Counted from the first letter of the stretch, positions 1 to 9,576 are shown. The stretch: 64,000 nt of DNA from Gammaproteobacteria bacterium (GCA_947452065.1 CANGBB010000002.1:186001-250000), one strand, 5' to 3'. The notes: generated by a model from the letters alone, not told the origin. Program-made: numbers and translations.

Positions 1-1563
1 ACGGGTGACCAGCGCAATGTGGCCTTCTCCGCCAACCTGAACTACACGGCGTTTGACCGCCTGCAGCTCAGTGGCACGGTTCGCTACGAGGACTTCAATC
101 TGCAGACTCGGCCAATTCCGCCGCTGTTCCTGGTTGATACCGACGGCCAGCGTTATGTGAACGTACTGCCGAACAGCACAACTGCCTCGGCCACCACAAG
201 CGGCAATCCAAACTCGCCGTATGTGCTGCCGTATCGCATGAACCTCAGTGACGCTGATCTGAACACCATCCTGAACGCGTACGCGCCTCTTCAGGTGGGT
301 CTGGGTGCGACCACGTTCACGCTCAATGCGCAGTTTGACGTGACTCCCACCATCACCACCTATGCGCGCTTGGCCACAGGCACCAGCGCCAGCATGGCCG
401 ACGATTCGGGTCGGCGCCCGCAGACCGCCATCAACCTGACGCTGCCGGACGCCAAGGTGCCGGTGTTTGGTGGTAACGCCACTGCCGCGGCCATCGCTCG
501 CTCGGGACTGCCGTACGAGTACACCGTGGTGCTGCCGGATCGCAACAGTCGTCTGGCCAAGGGTGACATCACCCGCCAGATCACCTACGGATTGAAGTCG
601 CGCTGGTTCGACAACCGGTTGCAGCTCAATGTCGAGGGCTTCTACAACCGCTATGACAACAAGTCGCTGACCTTCATCACCGGAGCGTTCCCGACCGACG
701 TCTACAGCGCGCAGTTGAACCCCACCGCCAGCTCGGCGTGCACCAATACCGCACCGACCTCCGGTACGCCCTTCGTCATCGCTCTGGATTCGGCGGGCAC
801 GGTGGCCAATCGCGGCCTGAGCTGCTTCAACGTGTTCCAGCCGGTGGGTGGTCCCCTCGGCACGGGCGCGCCCTGGACCGGCACGCTGCTGACGCGTGGC
901 GCTGACGTCGATGTCACTTGGACGCCGACCGCAAGCGACCGCCTCGACGTCACGACCGAGTTCCTCAACACGGCTTATCTGGGTTCTCCGAACCTGCCAA
1001 CCGTGACGGTGGACTCGCTCAGGCCGTACGTGATCAGCGGCAGCAACGACACGCTGCTGGCTTATTACGCGCAAATCTTCAACGACTTCACGCCGGGCGT
1101 GAGGGGTCACCAGCTGGCCAATGCGCCGAAGATGACTCTCAACGCCACTTACCAGCATCGCTTCCGGCTGCAAAACGCCTGGACGATTACGCCGCGAATC
1201 CAGATGAACTACACCTCAGCGAAGTTCATCTCTTCGGGCGGCGCGGGCGTGCCTTCCACTGACTCCAACAACATCCTCGACAGCAACTGGGCCATCGAAA
1301 ATGGCCGCCGGCTGCCGGCAGTGGTGCCCACGAACCGCATCTACAATGTCTTCGTCCAGCTGATGGCTCCCAGCGGCAAGTGGTATGTCAACGGTTATGT
1401 GAATAACCTGAAGAACACCGCTGTCATGGGTTCCGCCTTCGGCCTGACGACGTACTCCGTCGGCAGCCGTGCCACCAATGATCTGCAGCAGATTGTCACT
1501 TCCGGCAATCTGCAGATTGGTGCACCGCGTGTCGTGGGTCTGACCATCGGCGCGCAGCTCTAA
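1..1563 (+). CDS. TonB-dependent receptor, C-terminal part (5' end outside window)
   Basis: The reading frame is open from base 1, so the N-terminal plug and start lie upstream; 520 residues are visible. The sequence shows alternating short beta-strands of an outer-membrane barrel and phrases typical of the family: YGLKSRWFDNRLQLNVEGFY (a barrel strand pair), NAPKMTLNATYQHRF, and a final segment with YVNNLKNTAV followed by GAPRVVGLTIGAQL at the C terminus. Such receptors take up substrates across the outer membrane using TonB energy. The substrate cannot be told from this fragment. The last residue is Leu rather than the more usual Phe. A strong terminator follows directly. An MtrB/PioB-type barrel was considered but the receptor-like C-terminal order fits better. 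Confidence 0.85.
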   Translation, partial: TGDQRNVAFSANLNYTAFDRLQLSGTVRYEDFNLQTRPIPPLFLVDTDGQRYVNVLPNSTTASATTSGNPNSPYVLPYRMNLSDADLNTILNAYAPLQVGLGATTFTLNAQFDVTPTITTYARLATGTSASMADDSGRRPQTAINLTLPDAKVPVFGGNATAAAIARSGLPYEYTVVLPDRNSRLAKGDITRQITYGLKSRWFDNRLQLNVEGFYNRYDNKSLTFITGAFPTDVYSAQLNPTASSACTNTAPTSGTPFVIALDSAGTVANRGLSCFNVFQPVGGPLGTGAPWTGTLLTRGADVDVTWTPTASDRLDVTTEFLNTAYLGSPNLPTVTVDSLRPYVISGSNDTLLAYYAQIFNDFTPGVRGHQLANAPKMTLNATYQHRFRLQNAWTITPRIQMNYTSAKFISSGGAGVPSTDSNNILDSNWAIENGRRLPAVVPTNRIYNVFVQLMAPSGKWYVNGYVNNLKNTAVMGSAFGLTTYSVGSRATNDLQQIVTSGNLQIGAPRVVGLTIGAQL

Positions 1564-1583
1564 AAAAGCTGCGGCGTAAACAC

Positions 1584-1629
1584 AGCCCCTGCTTCTCTGG
1601 CCTCAGGTCAGAGAGGCAGGGGCTTTTTT
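1584..1629 (+). terminator. Rho-independent terminator after the TonB receptor gene
   Basis: A 17-bp stem with one G-T pair (left arm starts AGCCCCTGC, right arm ends GCAGGGGCT) and an 8-base loop is followed by six T residues on the plus strand. It lies between the receptor stop and the stop of the convergent dehydrogenase gene. Confidence 0.9.
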
Positions 1630-1641
1630 CTGGTGATGACT

Positions 1642-4590
1642 TTACAGAGCCTCGTCCAATACGCGAGCGACGTGCAGGGCTTCGCGACCCGCGCCGTCAT
1701 GGATCTGGTGGCGGCAACTGGTGCCGTCAGCGACGATCAGATCGTTCTCGCCGGCTTTGCGTACGGCTGGTAGCAAATTCAGCTCGCCCATAGCCAGCGA
1801 GACATCAATCGTCTTGGCATCGAAACCGAACGCGCCGGCCATGCCGCAGCAGCTGCTCTCGATGGGTTTGACTTCCAATCCCGGGACGGCCTGCAACACT
1901 GTTGCCACGGGTCCCATGACATCGAACGCTTTCTGGTGGCAGTGGCCGTGCAGATGAGCAACGCGGCCTCCCTGATCCTTGAACCGCAGCGAGATTTTCT
2001 TCGCGGTCAGGTCGCTGGCCAGCAGCTCTTCGAACAGGATGAAGGCGCCGGTCGTGGAAGCGATCTCAGCTTTGGGCAGCAAGGCGGCCACTTCATCGCG
2101 GAAGGTCAGCAGGCAGGAGGGCTCCAGCCCCACGACGCGCGCACCAGCGGCCACCAGAGGTCGCAGTGCGTCCAGGGTGCGACGCACCTCAGCCCGGGCG
2201 TTTTCGACGTCACCCGCTGAAAGGTACGTGCGGCCGCAGCACAGCGGTCGATTGCCGTCGCTGGCCCGCACATGATGCAGGCGGTAGCCGGCGGCACGCA
2301 GTACGCGTTCAGCCGCCGCGAGATTCGCCGGCTCGAAATAGCGATTGAAGGTATCGCCGAACAGCACGATGTCGCGACCGTCGCCACGGACATCGGCGAC
2401 CGTTGAGGGCGTGCCGGCCTCGCGCCAAGGGCGGCGCCAGCGCGGCAAAGAGCGACGGGCGCTGAATCCGAGCAGCCTCTCGCTCAGCCAGGCCAGACCC
2501 GGGATCACATCACGAGTGTTCAGTAGAAGGCGGAACGCTGAGGCCAGCGAGGCATAGCGCGGCAGATGTGCAATCAGCCGTTCCTTCAGGGGGGTGCCAT
2601 GGCGGCCGTGATAGTGGTGTAAAAACTCCACTTTCATCTTCGCCATATCCACGCCGGCTGGGCAGTCGCGTTTGCAGCCCTTGCAGGACACACACAGGTC
2701 CATGGTGGCCTTCATCTCGGGTGAGGTGAAAGCCTCGCGGCCCAGCTGCCCTGATACGGCGAGCCGCAGCGTGTTGGCGCGGCCACGGGTCACATGCTGC
2801 TCGTTGCGCGTGACGCGATAGGAGGGGCACATCGTGCCGGCGGCGAACTGCCGGCAGGCGCCATTGTTGTTGCACATCTCAACTGCGCCGCCGAAGCTGC
2901 CCCAGTCAGACCAGTCGAGCGCCTCCTGCGCTGGTACCGCGACCCGATAGCCGGTGCCAAAGCGCATCACCGAGCGATCATCCATGCGATACGGGCGCAC
3001 GATCTTGCCGGGATTGAGCTGACTGTGCGGATCGAAGCTGTCCTTGAGGGTCTCGAAGGCGCGGGTGATCTGCGGACCGAAGCTGGGCTCGATGAACTCC
3101 GAGCGCGAGATGCCGTCGCCATGTTCGCCGGAGTAGGAGCCCTTGTAGCGCTTGACCAGATCGCAGGCGGCTTCGGCAATGGAGCGCATCTTGCCCACGT
3201 CGCCGGCATCCTTCATGTTCAGGATCGGCCGTACGTGCAGGCAGCCCACCGATGCATGGGCATACCAAGTGCCGCGGGTGCCATGCTGCGCAAAAAGGTT
3301 GGTGATCGCGTCCGTGTAATCCGCCAGCGATTCCAGCGGCACGGCGCAATCCTCGATGAATGACACCGGCTTGTCGTCGCCTTTCATCGAGACGAGGATG
3401 TTCAGGCAGGCTTCACGCATCTCCCAGACGCGGCGCTGGCGCGCGGGTTCCACCACCTGCACCACGCTGTCGGGGAAGCCATGATCAGCCATACAAGCGT
3501 CGAGCTCGGCCAGCTTGCGCTGCAGCGGCTCGAGTTCTTCACCGGCGAATTCGACCAGCAGCAGCGAGTTGGGCTTGCCACGAGTGATGTCGGCCAGCGT
3601 GCGCTGGAAGAGGGGAATGTCCGCGCCCAGCGTCAGTACGTTGTTGTCGACCAGTTCTACCGCGGTGGGTCCGAGGCGCACCAGGAATTGAGTGGTGGCC
3701 ATGCTGTCGCGGAAGGTCGGGAAATGGCAGACGCCCATGACCCGGTGCACCGGCAGGCGAGAGAGCCGCAGACGAAGCTGCGTGATGGCGGCCAGAGTTC
3801 CTTCAGAGCCCACCAGAAGCCCCGCGTAGTTGGGCGTGGCGCGCAGCAGCTCGTCGAGGTTGTAACCGCCGACACGACGCTGGACCTTGGGGAACATGCG
3901 CTCGATCTCGGCGCGCTCGGTCTCGGCCAGCGCACGGGCCGCCTGTGCCAGCTCCCGGATGCGCGCGGGGCCGGTCACCCCATCATGGCCATCCCTTGCG
4001 GGTGCGAACTCGAAGGCTTGGCCGTCGGCCAACAGGCCGGCGACGCCTGAGACGTTGTCGACCATCTTGCCGTAGCGCAGGGAGCGTGCGCCGCAGGAGT
4101 TGTTGCTGGTCATGCCGCCAAGCGTGCAGCGGGTGGCGGTCGAGGGCTCCACCGGAAAGAACAGTCCGTCAGCTTTGATGCGCGTGTTCAGCCGCTCGAG
4201 CACCATGCCCGGCTCGACGATGATCTCCCCGGCGGCCGGATCGTATTCCTTGACGGCATTAAAGTAGCGGCTGCAGTCTACTACCAGTCCTTCGCCCAGT
4301 GGCTGACCGTTCTGTGAGGTGCCCGCGCCGCGCATGATCACCGGCGTTCCGGCCTCGGCGGCGATCTTCAGCGTAGCCTCGATATCCGTGGCCGACTTCG
4401 GGAAGATCACGCCGGCGGGCATGATCTGGTAGATCGAGGCGTCGGTGCTGTAGCGGCCGCGCGTGAAGGTGTCGAAGTGCGCTTCGCCTTCCAGTTGCCC
4501 GGTGAGCTTGGTGCGCAGTTCCTCGAGGCGTGCACGGTGCGCCGCCGAGTAAACGGGCACGGTGCCGGGTCGGGACGTGGTCGGCGGCAT
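1642..4590 (-). CDS. FAD-binding and 4Fe-4S-binding 2-hydroxyacid dehydrogenase (GlcD-GlcF fusion, YdiJ-like)
   Basis: 982 residues, close to the about 1000 residues of E. coli YdiJ. The N-terminal half is a VAO/GlcD-type FAD domain (TSNNSCGARSLRYGKMVDNV near residues 161-180; GSEGTL near 262; GEHGDG further on). A Cys-rich ferredoxin-like motif, CVSCKGCKRDCP, lies near residue 630, and two CCG-type heterodisulfide-reductase-like motifs follow (HCHQKAF near 883, SCCGMAGAFGF near 910). Members oxidise D-2-hydroxyacids such as 2-hydroxyglutarate, lactate or glycolate and pass electrons on to the respiratory chain. The ATG at 4590 has GAGAGGA about 10 bases upstream. It is divergent from a glyoxylate aminotransferase-type gene, which makes glycolate or a related 2-hydroxyacid a reasonable substrate, but that is inference. 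Confidence 0.88.
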   Translation of the reverse strand: MPPTTSRPGTVPVYSAAHRARLEELRTKLTGQLEGEAHFDTFTRGRYSTDASIYQIMPAGVIFPKSATDIEATLKIAAEAGTPVIMRGAGTSQNGQPLGEGLVVDCSRYFNAVKEYDPAAGEIIVEPGMVLERLNTRIKADGLFFPVEPSTATRCTLGGMTSNNSCGARSLRYGKMVDNVSGVAGLLADGQAFEFAPARDGHDGVTGPARIRELAQAARALAETERAEIERMFPKVQRRVGGYNLDELLRATPNYAGLLVGSEGTLAAITQLRLRLSRLPVHRVMGVCHFPTFRDSMATTQFLVRLGPTAVELVDNNVLTLGADIPLFQRTLADITRGKPNSLLLVEFAGEELEPLQRKLAELDACMADHGFPDSVVQVVEPARQRRVWEMREACLNILVSMKGDDKPVSFIEDCAVPLESLADYTDAITNLFAQHGTRGTWYAHASVGCLHVRPILNMKDAGDVGKMRSIAEAACDLVKRYKGSYSGEHGDGISRSEFIEPSFGPQITRAFETLKDSFDPHSQLNPGKIVRPYRMDDRSVMRFGTGYRVAVPAQEALDWSDWGSFGGAVEMCNNNGACRQFAAGTMCPSYRVTRNEQHVTRGRANTLRLAVSGQLGREAFTSPEMKATMDLCVSCKGCKRDCPAGVDMAKMKVEFLHHYHGRHGTPLKERLIAHLPRYASLASAFRLLLNTRDVIPGLAWLSERLLGFSARRSLPRWRRPWREAGTPSTVADVRGDGRDIVLFGDTFNRYFEPANLAAAERVLRAAGYRLHHVRASDGNRPLCCGRTYLSAGDVENARAEVRRTLDALRPLVAAGARVVGLEPSCLLTFRDEVAALLPKAEIASTTGAFILFEELLASDLTAKKISLRFKDQGGRVAHLHGHCHQKAFDVMGPVATVLQAVPGLEVKPIESSCCGMAGAFGFDAKTIDVSLAMGELNLLPAVRKAGENDLIVADGTSCRHQIHDGAGREALHVARVLDEAL

Positions 4591-4692
4591 GGCGAACGAT
4601 TCCTCTCTGATCCGGCGATAATTCTGCTCGCCAGATTATGGGGCTGGCTAATATATTGTACCGTTACCTTGAACCGATTGAGGATCGCGCCG

Positions 4693-5862
4693 ATGCGTTA
4701 TCTGCCTGGACGTCATTTTCTGCAGTTGCCGGGGCCGACCAACACGCCGCTCGCGGTCCTGCAGGCGCTGGCCATGCCGACAATCGACCATCGCGGACCG
4801 GCTTTTGGCGAGTTGGGCCTGGAAGTCATTGCCGCCATCAAGGGTATTTTCAATACCGAGCAGCCGGTCATCATTTATCCGGCCTCTGGAACCGGTGCGT
4901 GGGAGGCGGCGCTTGTCAACACGCTCTCGCCCGGCGATCAGGTTCTGATGTACGAGACCGGGCATTTCGCAACGCTGTGGCGTGCGATCGCCGTGCGTCT
5001 GGGGCTCACGCCCGAATTTATTCCCGGTGACTGGCGCAGCGGAACCGATCCGGCCGCCATCGGAGCGCGTCTTGCAGCGGACAAGACTCACCAGATCAAG
5101 GCCGTCGCAGTCGTGCACAACGAGACTTCGACCGGCGCAATGTCCGATATCGCCGCGGTCCGTCGTGCCATTGACGAGGCGCGGCATCCGGCGCTACTGA
5201 TGGTGGATACCGTCTCCGCGCTCGGGTCCGTGGACTATCGCCACGACGATTGGGGTGTGGACGTCTCGGTGGCCGGTTCGCAAAAAGGCCTGATGCTCCC
5301 GCCCGGCATGTCCTTCAACGCCGTGTCGGCCAAGGCACTGGCGGCATCGAAGAATGCGCGCCTGCCGCGCTCCTTCTGGGACTGGAATGAGTTCCTGACC
5401 ATCAACAAGAGGGGCTATTTCCCCTACACGCCCAACACCAACCTGATGCAGGCGATGAAAGTCGCGATCAATCTGCTGCACGAAGAAGGGCTGGAGAATG
5501 TGTTTGTGCGCCACGAGCGCGCTGCGGAGGCCACCCGCCGCTGCGTGCAGCATTGGGGCTTCGAGCTTCAGTGCCTGGTGCCGGCACAGCATTCGCCCAT
5601 CGTGACGGGCGTGCGTATGCCAGAAGGTGTCTCGGCCGACAAACTGCGCGCGGAAATCCTCACTCGCTGCAATATGACGCTGGGCAGTGGCCTTGGCCGA
5701 CTGGCGGACACGATGTACCGCATCGGTCATACCGGCGATTTCAGCGATGTCATGGTCACCGGCACGCTCTCTGGCATCGAGATGGGCATGAAGGCCCTCG
5801 GTATGTCGTATCGTCCGGGCGGTGTGCAGGTCGCCATGGACTATCTCGTCACTGGAAAGTGA
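4693..5862 (+). CDS. Class V aminotransferase, serine--glyoxylate / alanine--glyoxylate type
   Basis: 389-residue PLP enzyme. It follows the SgaA family closely: LPGPTNTP at the N terminus, PASGTGAWEAALVNTLSPGD, VVHNETSTGAMSDI, VDTVSALGS, and AGSQKGLMLPPG with the PLP lysine at about residue 198. The family transfers the amino group of serine (or alanine) to glyoxylate, giving glycine and hydroxypyruvate (or pyruvate). The frame is open further upstream, but the family's N terminus begins at the ATG at 4693, preceded by GAGG. The stop codon overlaps the next gene's GTG start (GTGA), so the two are translationally coupled. Which amino donor is preferred cannot be read from the sequence. Confidence 0.88.
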   Translation: MRYLPGRHFLQLPGPTNTPLAVLQALAMPTIDHRGPAFGELGLEVIAAIKGIFNTEQPVIIYPASGTGAWEAALVNTLSPGDQVLMYETGHFATLWRAIAVRLGLTPEFIPGDWRSGTDPAAIGARLAADKTHQIKAVAVVHNETSTGAMSDIAAVRRAIDEARHPALLMVDTVSALGSVDYRHDDWGVDVSVAGSQKGLMLPPGMSFNAVSAKALAASKNARLPRSFWDWNEFLTINKRGYFPYTPNTNLMQAMKVAINLLHEEGLENVFVRHERAAEATRRCVQHWGFELQCLVPAQHSPIVTGVRMPEGVSADKLRAEILTRCNMTLGSGLGRLADTMYRIGHTGDFSDVMVTGTLSGIEMGMKALGMSYRPGGVQVAMDYLVTGK

Positions 5863-6782
5863 AGCACGCCCTCATCGCAGCAGGCGTGTGCGGGCTGCTG
5901 CTGGCTGGCTGCGGCGAGCGCGCTGTGGCCGCCGCTGCAGTGGTGGCCGACGCAGCGCCGGCGAGTTGGGCCGCAGATATTGCCGAGATTCGTCGCATCG
6001 CCGCGCTGATTCCCGGGGCGCGTGCACTCCGCATCAATGTCGAGAAATTTGCTGAGAGCCGGCGTACCAAGAACTTCGCCGTGAAAGGCGCAGCGGCCGA
6101 GCCCAGTGTGCAGGCCCGCACCGCCTATCAGGTCGTGTACCCGGACGGTCAGATCATGATCGACTCCGGCATGAATCAGGAAATTCATCGTTACTTCGGT
6201 CGCGGCACCGAGGAGCCTTATTTTCCGGAGGCGGCTGAACGCGTACAGCGCGGTCTGCAAGCGGCGCGACTGATCCTGCTGACGCACGAGCATGGCGATC
6301 ATGTCGGTGGCGTGGTCGACTCGCCGCTTGCCGCACAGCTCGCGCCCAAGACCCTGCTGACGCTGGAGCAGCTGCGAACATTGCAGAGCGCCCCACAGGT
6401 GCCGCAGATCCGGCTCACTGACGTAGCGGCGCAGCGTTATCTCTTGATGGACTACGAGCGCTATCTGCCCGTGGCGCCCGGTATCGTGTTGATCAAGTCA
6501 CCCGGACACACGCCCGGGTCACAAATGATCTACATCGTGCTGCAGTCAGGTGCGGAATATCTCTTTGCCGGCGATGTGGCCTGGCACATGGATGGGATTC
6601 GTCAACAGGCACTCAAGGATGCGCCCTGGCTGACGGAGGATAGCGGCAACCTGTTGGTGCAGCTGGCTTGGCTGAATGTACTGCTACGCAATGCCGGTGC
6701 GCTGCACATTGTCGTCAGTCACGACGAGGATCAGCGGCTGGCCTATGTTGCTTCGCGCCTGCTTGGAGGGCGGTTCGAGTAG
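5859..6782 (+). CDS. MBL-fold metallo-hydrolase lipoprotein
   Basis: 307 residues from the GTG at 5859, which overlaps the aminotransferase stop by 4 bases. The N terminus is a lipoprotein signal with lipobox LLAGC, so it is probably anchored on the periplasmic side. The metallo-beta-lactamase metal motif HEHGDH is at residues 143-148, followed by GHTPGS near 216, GDVAWH near 240 and SHDED near 288, so both metal sites appear complete. Substrate unknown; lactonases, thioesterases and glyoxalase-II-like enzymes share this fold. Coupling to the aminotransferase hints at a linked role, although one protein is cytoplasmic and the other exported. Confidence 0.82.
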   Translation: MKHALIAAGVCGLLLAGCGERAVAAAAVVADAAPASWAADIAEIRRIAALIPGARALRINVEKFAESRRTKNFAVKGAAAEPSVQARTAYQVVYPDGQIMIDSGMNQEIHRYFGRGTEEPYFPEAAERVQRGLQAARLILLTHEHGDHVGGVVDSPLAAQLAPKTLLTLEQLRTLQSAPQVPQIRLTDVAAQRYLLMDYERYLPVAPGIVLIKSPGHTPGSQMIYIVLQSGAEYLFAGDVAWHMDGIRQQALKDAPWLTEDSGNLLVQLAWLNVLLRNAGALHIVVSHDEDQRLAYVASRLLGGRFE

Positions 6783-6800
6783 GCGCAGCGGCGTTACGGC

Positions 6801-6829
6801 CTGACGTTGCCGTATGCGCATGGTATCTT
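6801..6829 (+). promoter_or_regulatory. Putative sigma-70 promoter of the VIT1/CCC1-type gene
   Basis: CTGACG at 6801-6806 and TATCTT at 6824-6829 are separated by 17 bases. The predicted start of transcription falls only a few bases before the ATG at 6841 and no ribosome binding site is visible, so the message would be leaderless or nearly so. Confidence 0.45.
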
Positions 6830-6840
6830 GAGCCTTAATT

Positions 6841-7548
6841 ATGTCCCTCGGCCACGACCACAATCATCACGATGAGGCGCACTTCACCGCCGGCGATGCG
6901 GTGCGTGACGTTGTCATCGGCATGTCGGATGGCCTGACCGTTCCCTTTGCATTGGCAGCCGGTCTGACTGGCGCCATCTCAGAGAATCGGCTGATCGTCA
7001 CGGCCGGCTTTGCTGAAATTGCCGCCGGTGCCATCGCCATGGGTCTGGGTGGCTATCTGGCCGCGCGCAGCGATGCCGAGCATTACGGGAGCGAGCTGGC
7101 CCGCGAGGAACAGGAAATCGTCAGTATCCCCGAGGCCGAGGCCAACGAGGTCCGCGAAATCTTCGAGGCCTATGGCATCAGCAGGGAAGAGTGTGAGCCC
7201 GTAGTGGCTTCGCTCAGGCGGCGGCCCAAGGATTGGGTGGCTTTCATGATGCGCTTCGAGCTCGGTCTCGAGACGCCGCGCCAGCATCGCGCATGGCAGA
7301 GTGCGCTGACCATTGCGGGTGCCTACATCGTTGGCGGCATTATCCCGCTCAGCGCCTACCTACTGATCGACGATGCTCGCGGCGCGCTCGAAGTCTCCAG
7401 TATCGTCACGCTGCTCGCGCTGGCTGTATTCGGTGGCATCAAGGGTCGCTTCACCGGTACGCCGGTACTGCGCAGCGCCTTGCAGACCTGTCTCATCGGC
7501 GGACTGGCTGCAGCCGCCGCATTCACCATCGCACGATGGATTGCCTGA
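6841..7548 (+). CDS. VIT1/CCC1 family iron/manganese transporter
   Basis: 235 residues. After a His-rich N terminus (GHDHNHHDEAH) come the family hallmarks: DVVIGMSDGLTVPFALAAGL (first membrane helix with its conserved Asp), the EIAAGAIAMGLGGYLAARSD helix, a cytoplasmic charged loop with EEQEI and several Glu residues, and three C-terminal helices (YIVGGIIPLSAYLL; IVTLLALAVFGGIKGRF; LIGGLAAAAAFTIA). Members export ferrous iron or manganese from the cytoplasm, or load it into vacuoles in plants and yeast. Dps lies two genes downstream, so both gene products deal with metal stress. The His-rich tail may bind metal. Confidence 0.88.
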   Translation: MSLGHDHNHHDEAHFTAGDAVRDVVIGMSDGLTVPFALAAGLTGAISENRLIVTAGFAEIAAGAIAMGLGGYLAARSDAEHYGSELAREEQEIVSIPEAEANEVREIFEAYGISREECEPVVASLRRRPKDWVAFMMRFELGLETPRQHRAWQSALTIAGAYIVGGIIPLSAYLLIDDARGALEVSSIVTLLALAVFGGIKGRFTGTPVLRSALQTCLIGGLAAAAAFTIARWIA

Positions 7549-7576
7549 TCCGCGAGCAACGATTCGGTAGCGCTGC

Positions 7577-9559
7577 ATGAGCGCAGAGCCGCTGGCACAA
7601 GTCCTGATCCTGCTGATCGCCTCCGTGCTGGTGGTGTCACTGGCGCGGCGTGTGGAGCTGCCGCCGATCCTCGGCTATCTCACGGTTGGCATGGTTTGCG
7701 GGCCTCTGGCGCTGGGCCTGCTGCCCGACACCGCCGCGACTCATACGCTGGCGGATATTGGTGTCGTGTTCCTGCTCTTCACGCTGGGCCTGGATTTTCG
7801 CTGGGCTCGTTTGGTCGCGATGCGCCGCGAGGTGTTTGGTCTCGGGGCGTTGCAGGTGCTCGCCACGGCGGCGCTCGGTGGCTTGCTGCTGCATCAGGCC
7901 GGTGCCGCCTGGCTGCCGGCTGTGGTCGCCGGTGGTGCCTTGGCCATGAGTTCCACCGCCATCGTGCTGCACCAATTGACGGAACAATCCGAACTCAATC
8001 GCACCCACGGCCGATTGTCTTTTGCGGTGCTGCTATTTCAGGATCTGGCATTCGTGCCGCTTCTGGCAGCGGCCACGGCGCTGACCTCGGGGCAGCAGCA
8101 ACGTAGCACCACTGAAATAGTGGAGTTGTTGCTCTCCGGTATCCTTGCGCTGGTGATCGTGCTGGCGGTCGGCCGCTGGCTGCTGCGGCCGTTGTTCTAC
8201 CAGATCGCACACAGTCGGCTACGAGAGCTGTTCACGCTGACTGTGCTGCTGGTGGTTCTGTCGTCGGCTTGGATCACGCAGCAGGTAGGTCTTTCGATGG
8301 CGCTGGGTGCGTTTCTCTCAGGCATGATGCTGGCGGAGACGGAATACCGGCATCAGATCGATTCTACGGTGCGCCCGTTCCGCGAGCTGCTGCTCGGCCT
8401 GTTCTTCATTTCTGTCGGCATGCTGCTGGACTTCAAGCTGATGCTGGGCCGCTTCTGGCTGGTTTCAGCGGTACTGCTGATTCTGCTGGTTGGAAAGGTG
8501 CTGGTCTCGGCCCTGATCACGCGCTTGTTCGTGCCCAATCATTTCCGTGCCGTGCGTACTGGCCTCGTTCTCGCTGGCGGGGGCGAATTCGGAGTGGCAT
8601 TGCTGACCTTGCTGCTCGGACGCGGCGGCGTACTTCCTGACGAAATCGCCCAGCCACTGCTCGTGGCGGTGGTGCTCAGCATGATCGTCAGCCCGCTGCT
8701 GATCCGCTACAACCGGCGTATTGCGCGCCTCGTGCTCGGCGAGCGCGGCCCACCGGCTGCTCTGCTCAACAGTGACGCACGCTTCACCAGCGAGCTGGCT
8801 GCACGCGAACACGTAATTCTGTGTGGATTCGGCCGTGTTGGTCAGAACATTGCCCGCGTGCTCGAGTCCCAAGGCTTTGAGTTCATCGCCGCCGACCTGG
8901 ATCCGGCGCGTATCCGTGTGGCCCGCGCGGCCGGAGAGCCCGTGGTATTCGGTGACTGCAGCGATGAGGAGTTGCTGCATAACGTTGGCCTGCAGAATGC
9001 CAGCGCTGTGATCGTGACCTTTGCCAATCCGTTGGTGTCGGTGGGTATTGTGCGTGCCATCCGGCGGCTGCGTGCCGATGTGCCTGTTCTGGTACGTACG
9101 CAGGACGATGTGGGCCTGACGGAACTGCGGCAGGCAGGTGCTACTGAGGTGGTCCCGGAGACCTTCGAGGCCAGCCTGATGCTGGTGTCACAGGTGCTGA
9201 TGCTGCTGAACGTGCCGGTGTCGCGGGTGGTGCGGACCATTGGGGATATCCGCAATGGTCGGTATGCCACGCTTCGCAGTATTTTTCGGCATACGGGTGT
9301 GGGTGCCATTGACGAAGACCATGCCTTCCGTGAGGAGCTGCGCACCGTGGTGCTGCCACCCTCAGCGTGGAGTACGGGTCGGACACTGGGCGAGGTCCGG
9401 AATCGCGGGGTGGAAGTCGCATTTACGGCCATCCGGCGCCAGGGCATTACCGGTCGGCAGCCTGACAACACGCTGGTGCTGCGCGAAGGGGATGTGGTGG
9501 TGATCTACGGCACACCGGAGGCACTGGAGCACGCAGAGGCGGTGCTGCTCGCCGGTTAG
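7577..9559 (+). CDS. CPA2 family monovalent cation:proton antiporter with RCK domains (KefB/YbaL type)
   Basis: 660 residues. Residues 1 to about 385 are a Na_H_exchanger domain with 12 or so membrane segments (LARRVELPPILGYLTVGM; GGALAMSSTAIVLHQL, a conserved discontinuous helix; GEFGVALLTLLLGRGGVL). A TrkA-N/RCK nucleotide-binding domain follows (HVILCGFGRVGQNIARVLES near 412-431, with the GxGxxG fold), and a TrkA-C domain runs from about 575 to the end (VLREGDVVVIYG). Such proteins exchange K+ or Na+ for H+ and are gated by NAD(H) or glutathione adducts. No KefF/KefG partner is adjacent. No good ribosome binding site precedes the ATG at 7577. Confidence 0.88.
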   Translation: MSAEPLAQVLILLIASVLVVSLARRVELPPILGYLTVGMVCGPLALGLLPDTAATHTLADIGVVFLLFTLGLDFRWARLVAMRREVFGLGALQVLATAALGGLLLHQAGAAWLPAVVAGGALAMSSTAIVLHQLTEQSELNRTHGRLSFAVLLFQDLAFVPLLAAATALTSGQQQRSTTEIVELLLSGILALVIVLAVGRWLLRPLFYQIAHSRLRELFTLTVLLVVLSSAWITQQVGLSMALGAFLSGMMLAETEYRHQIDSTVRPFRELLLGLFFISVGMLLDFKLMLGRFWLVSAVLLILLVGKVLVSALITRLFVPNHFRAVRTGLVLAGGGEFGVALLTLLLGRGGVLPDEIAQPLLVAVVLSMIVSPLLIRYNRRIARLVLGERGPPAALLNSDARFTSELAAREHVILCGFGRVGQNIARVLESQGFEFIAADLDPARIRVARAAGEPVVFGDCSDEELLHNVGLQNASAVIVTFANPLVSVGIVRAIRRLRADVPVLVRTQDDVGLTELRQAGATEVVPETFEASLMLVSQVLMLLNVPVSRVVRTIGDIRNGRYATLRSIFRHTGVGAIDEDHAFREELRTVVLPPSAWSTGRTLGEVRNRGVEVAFTAIRRQGITGRQPDNTLVLREGDVVVIYGTPEALEHAEAVLLAG

Positions 9560-9561
9560 TT

Positions 9562-9576
9562 ATAGCTATTATCTAT
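9562..9576 (+). promoter_or_regulatory. Putative OxyR binding half-site upstream of dps
   Basis: The 15-base palindrome ATAG-N7-CTAT at 9562-9576 agrees at every fixed position with the OxyR half consensus ATAGntnnnanCTAT. The expected second half, seven bases further on (9584-9598), is only weakly conserved. A candidate dps promoter (TTGTCA 9598-9603, 18 bases, CAAAAT 9622-9627) begins just downstream, as expected for an activator site. OxyR is encoded at 12968. Confidence 0.55.
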
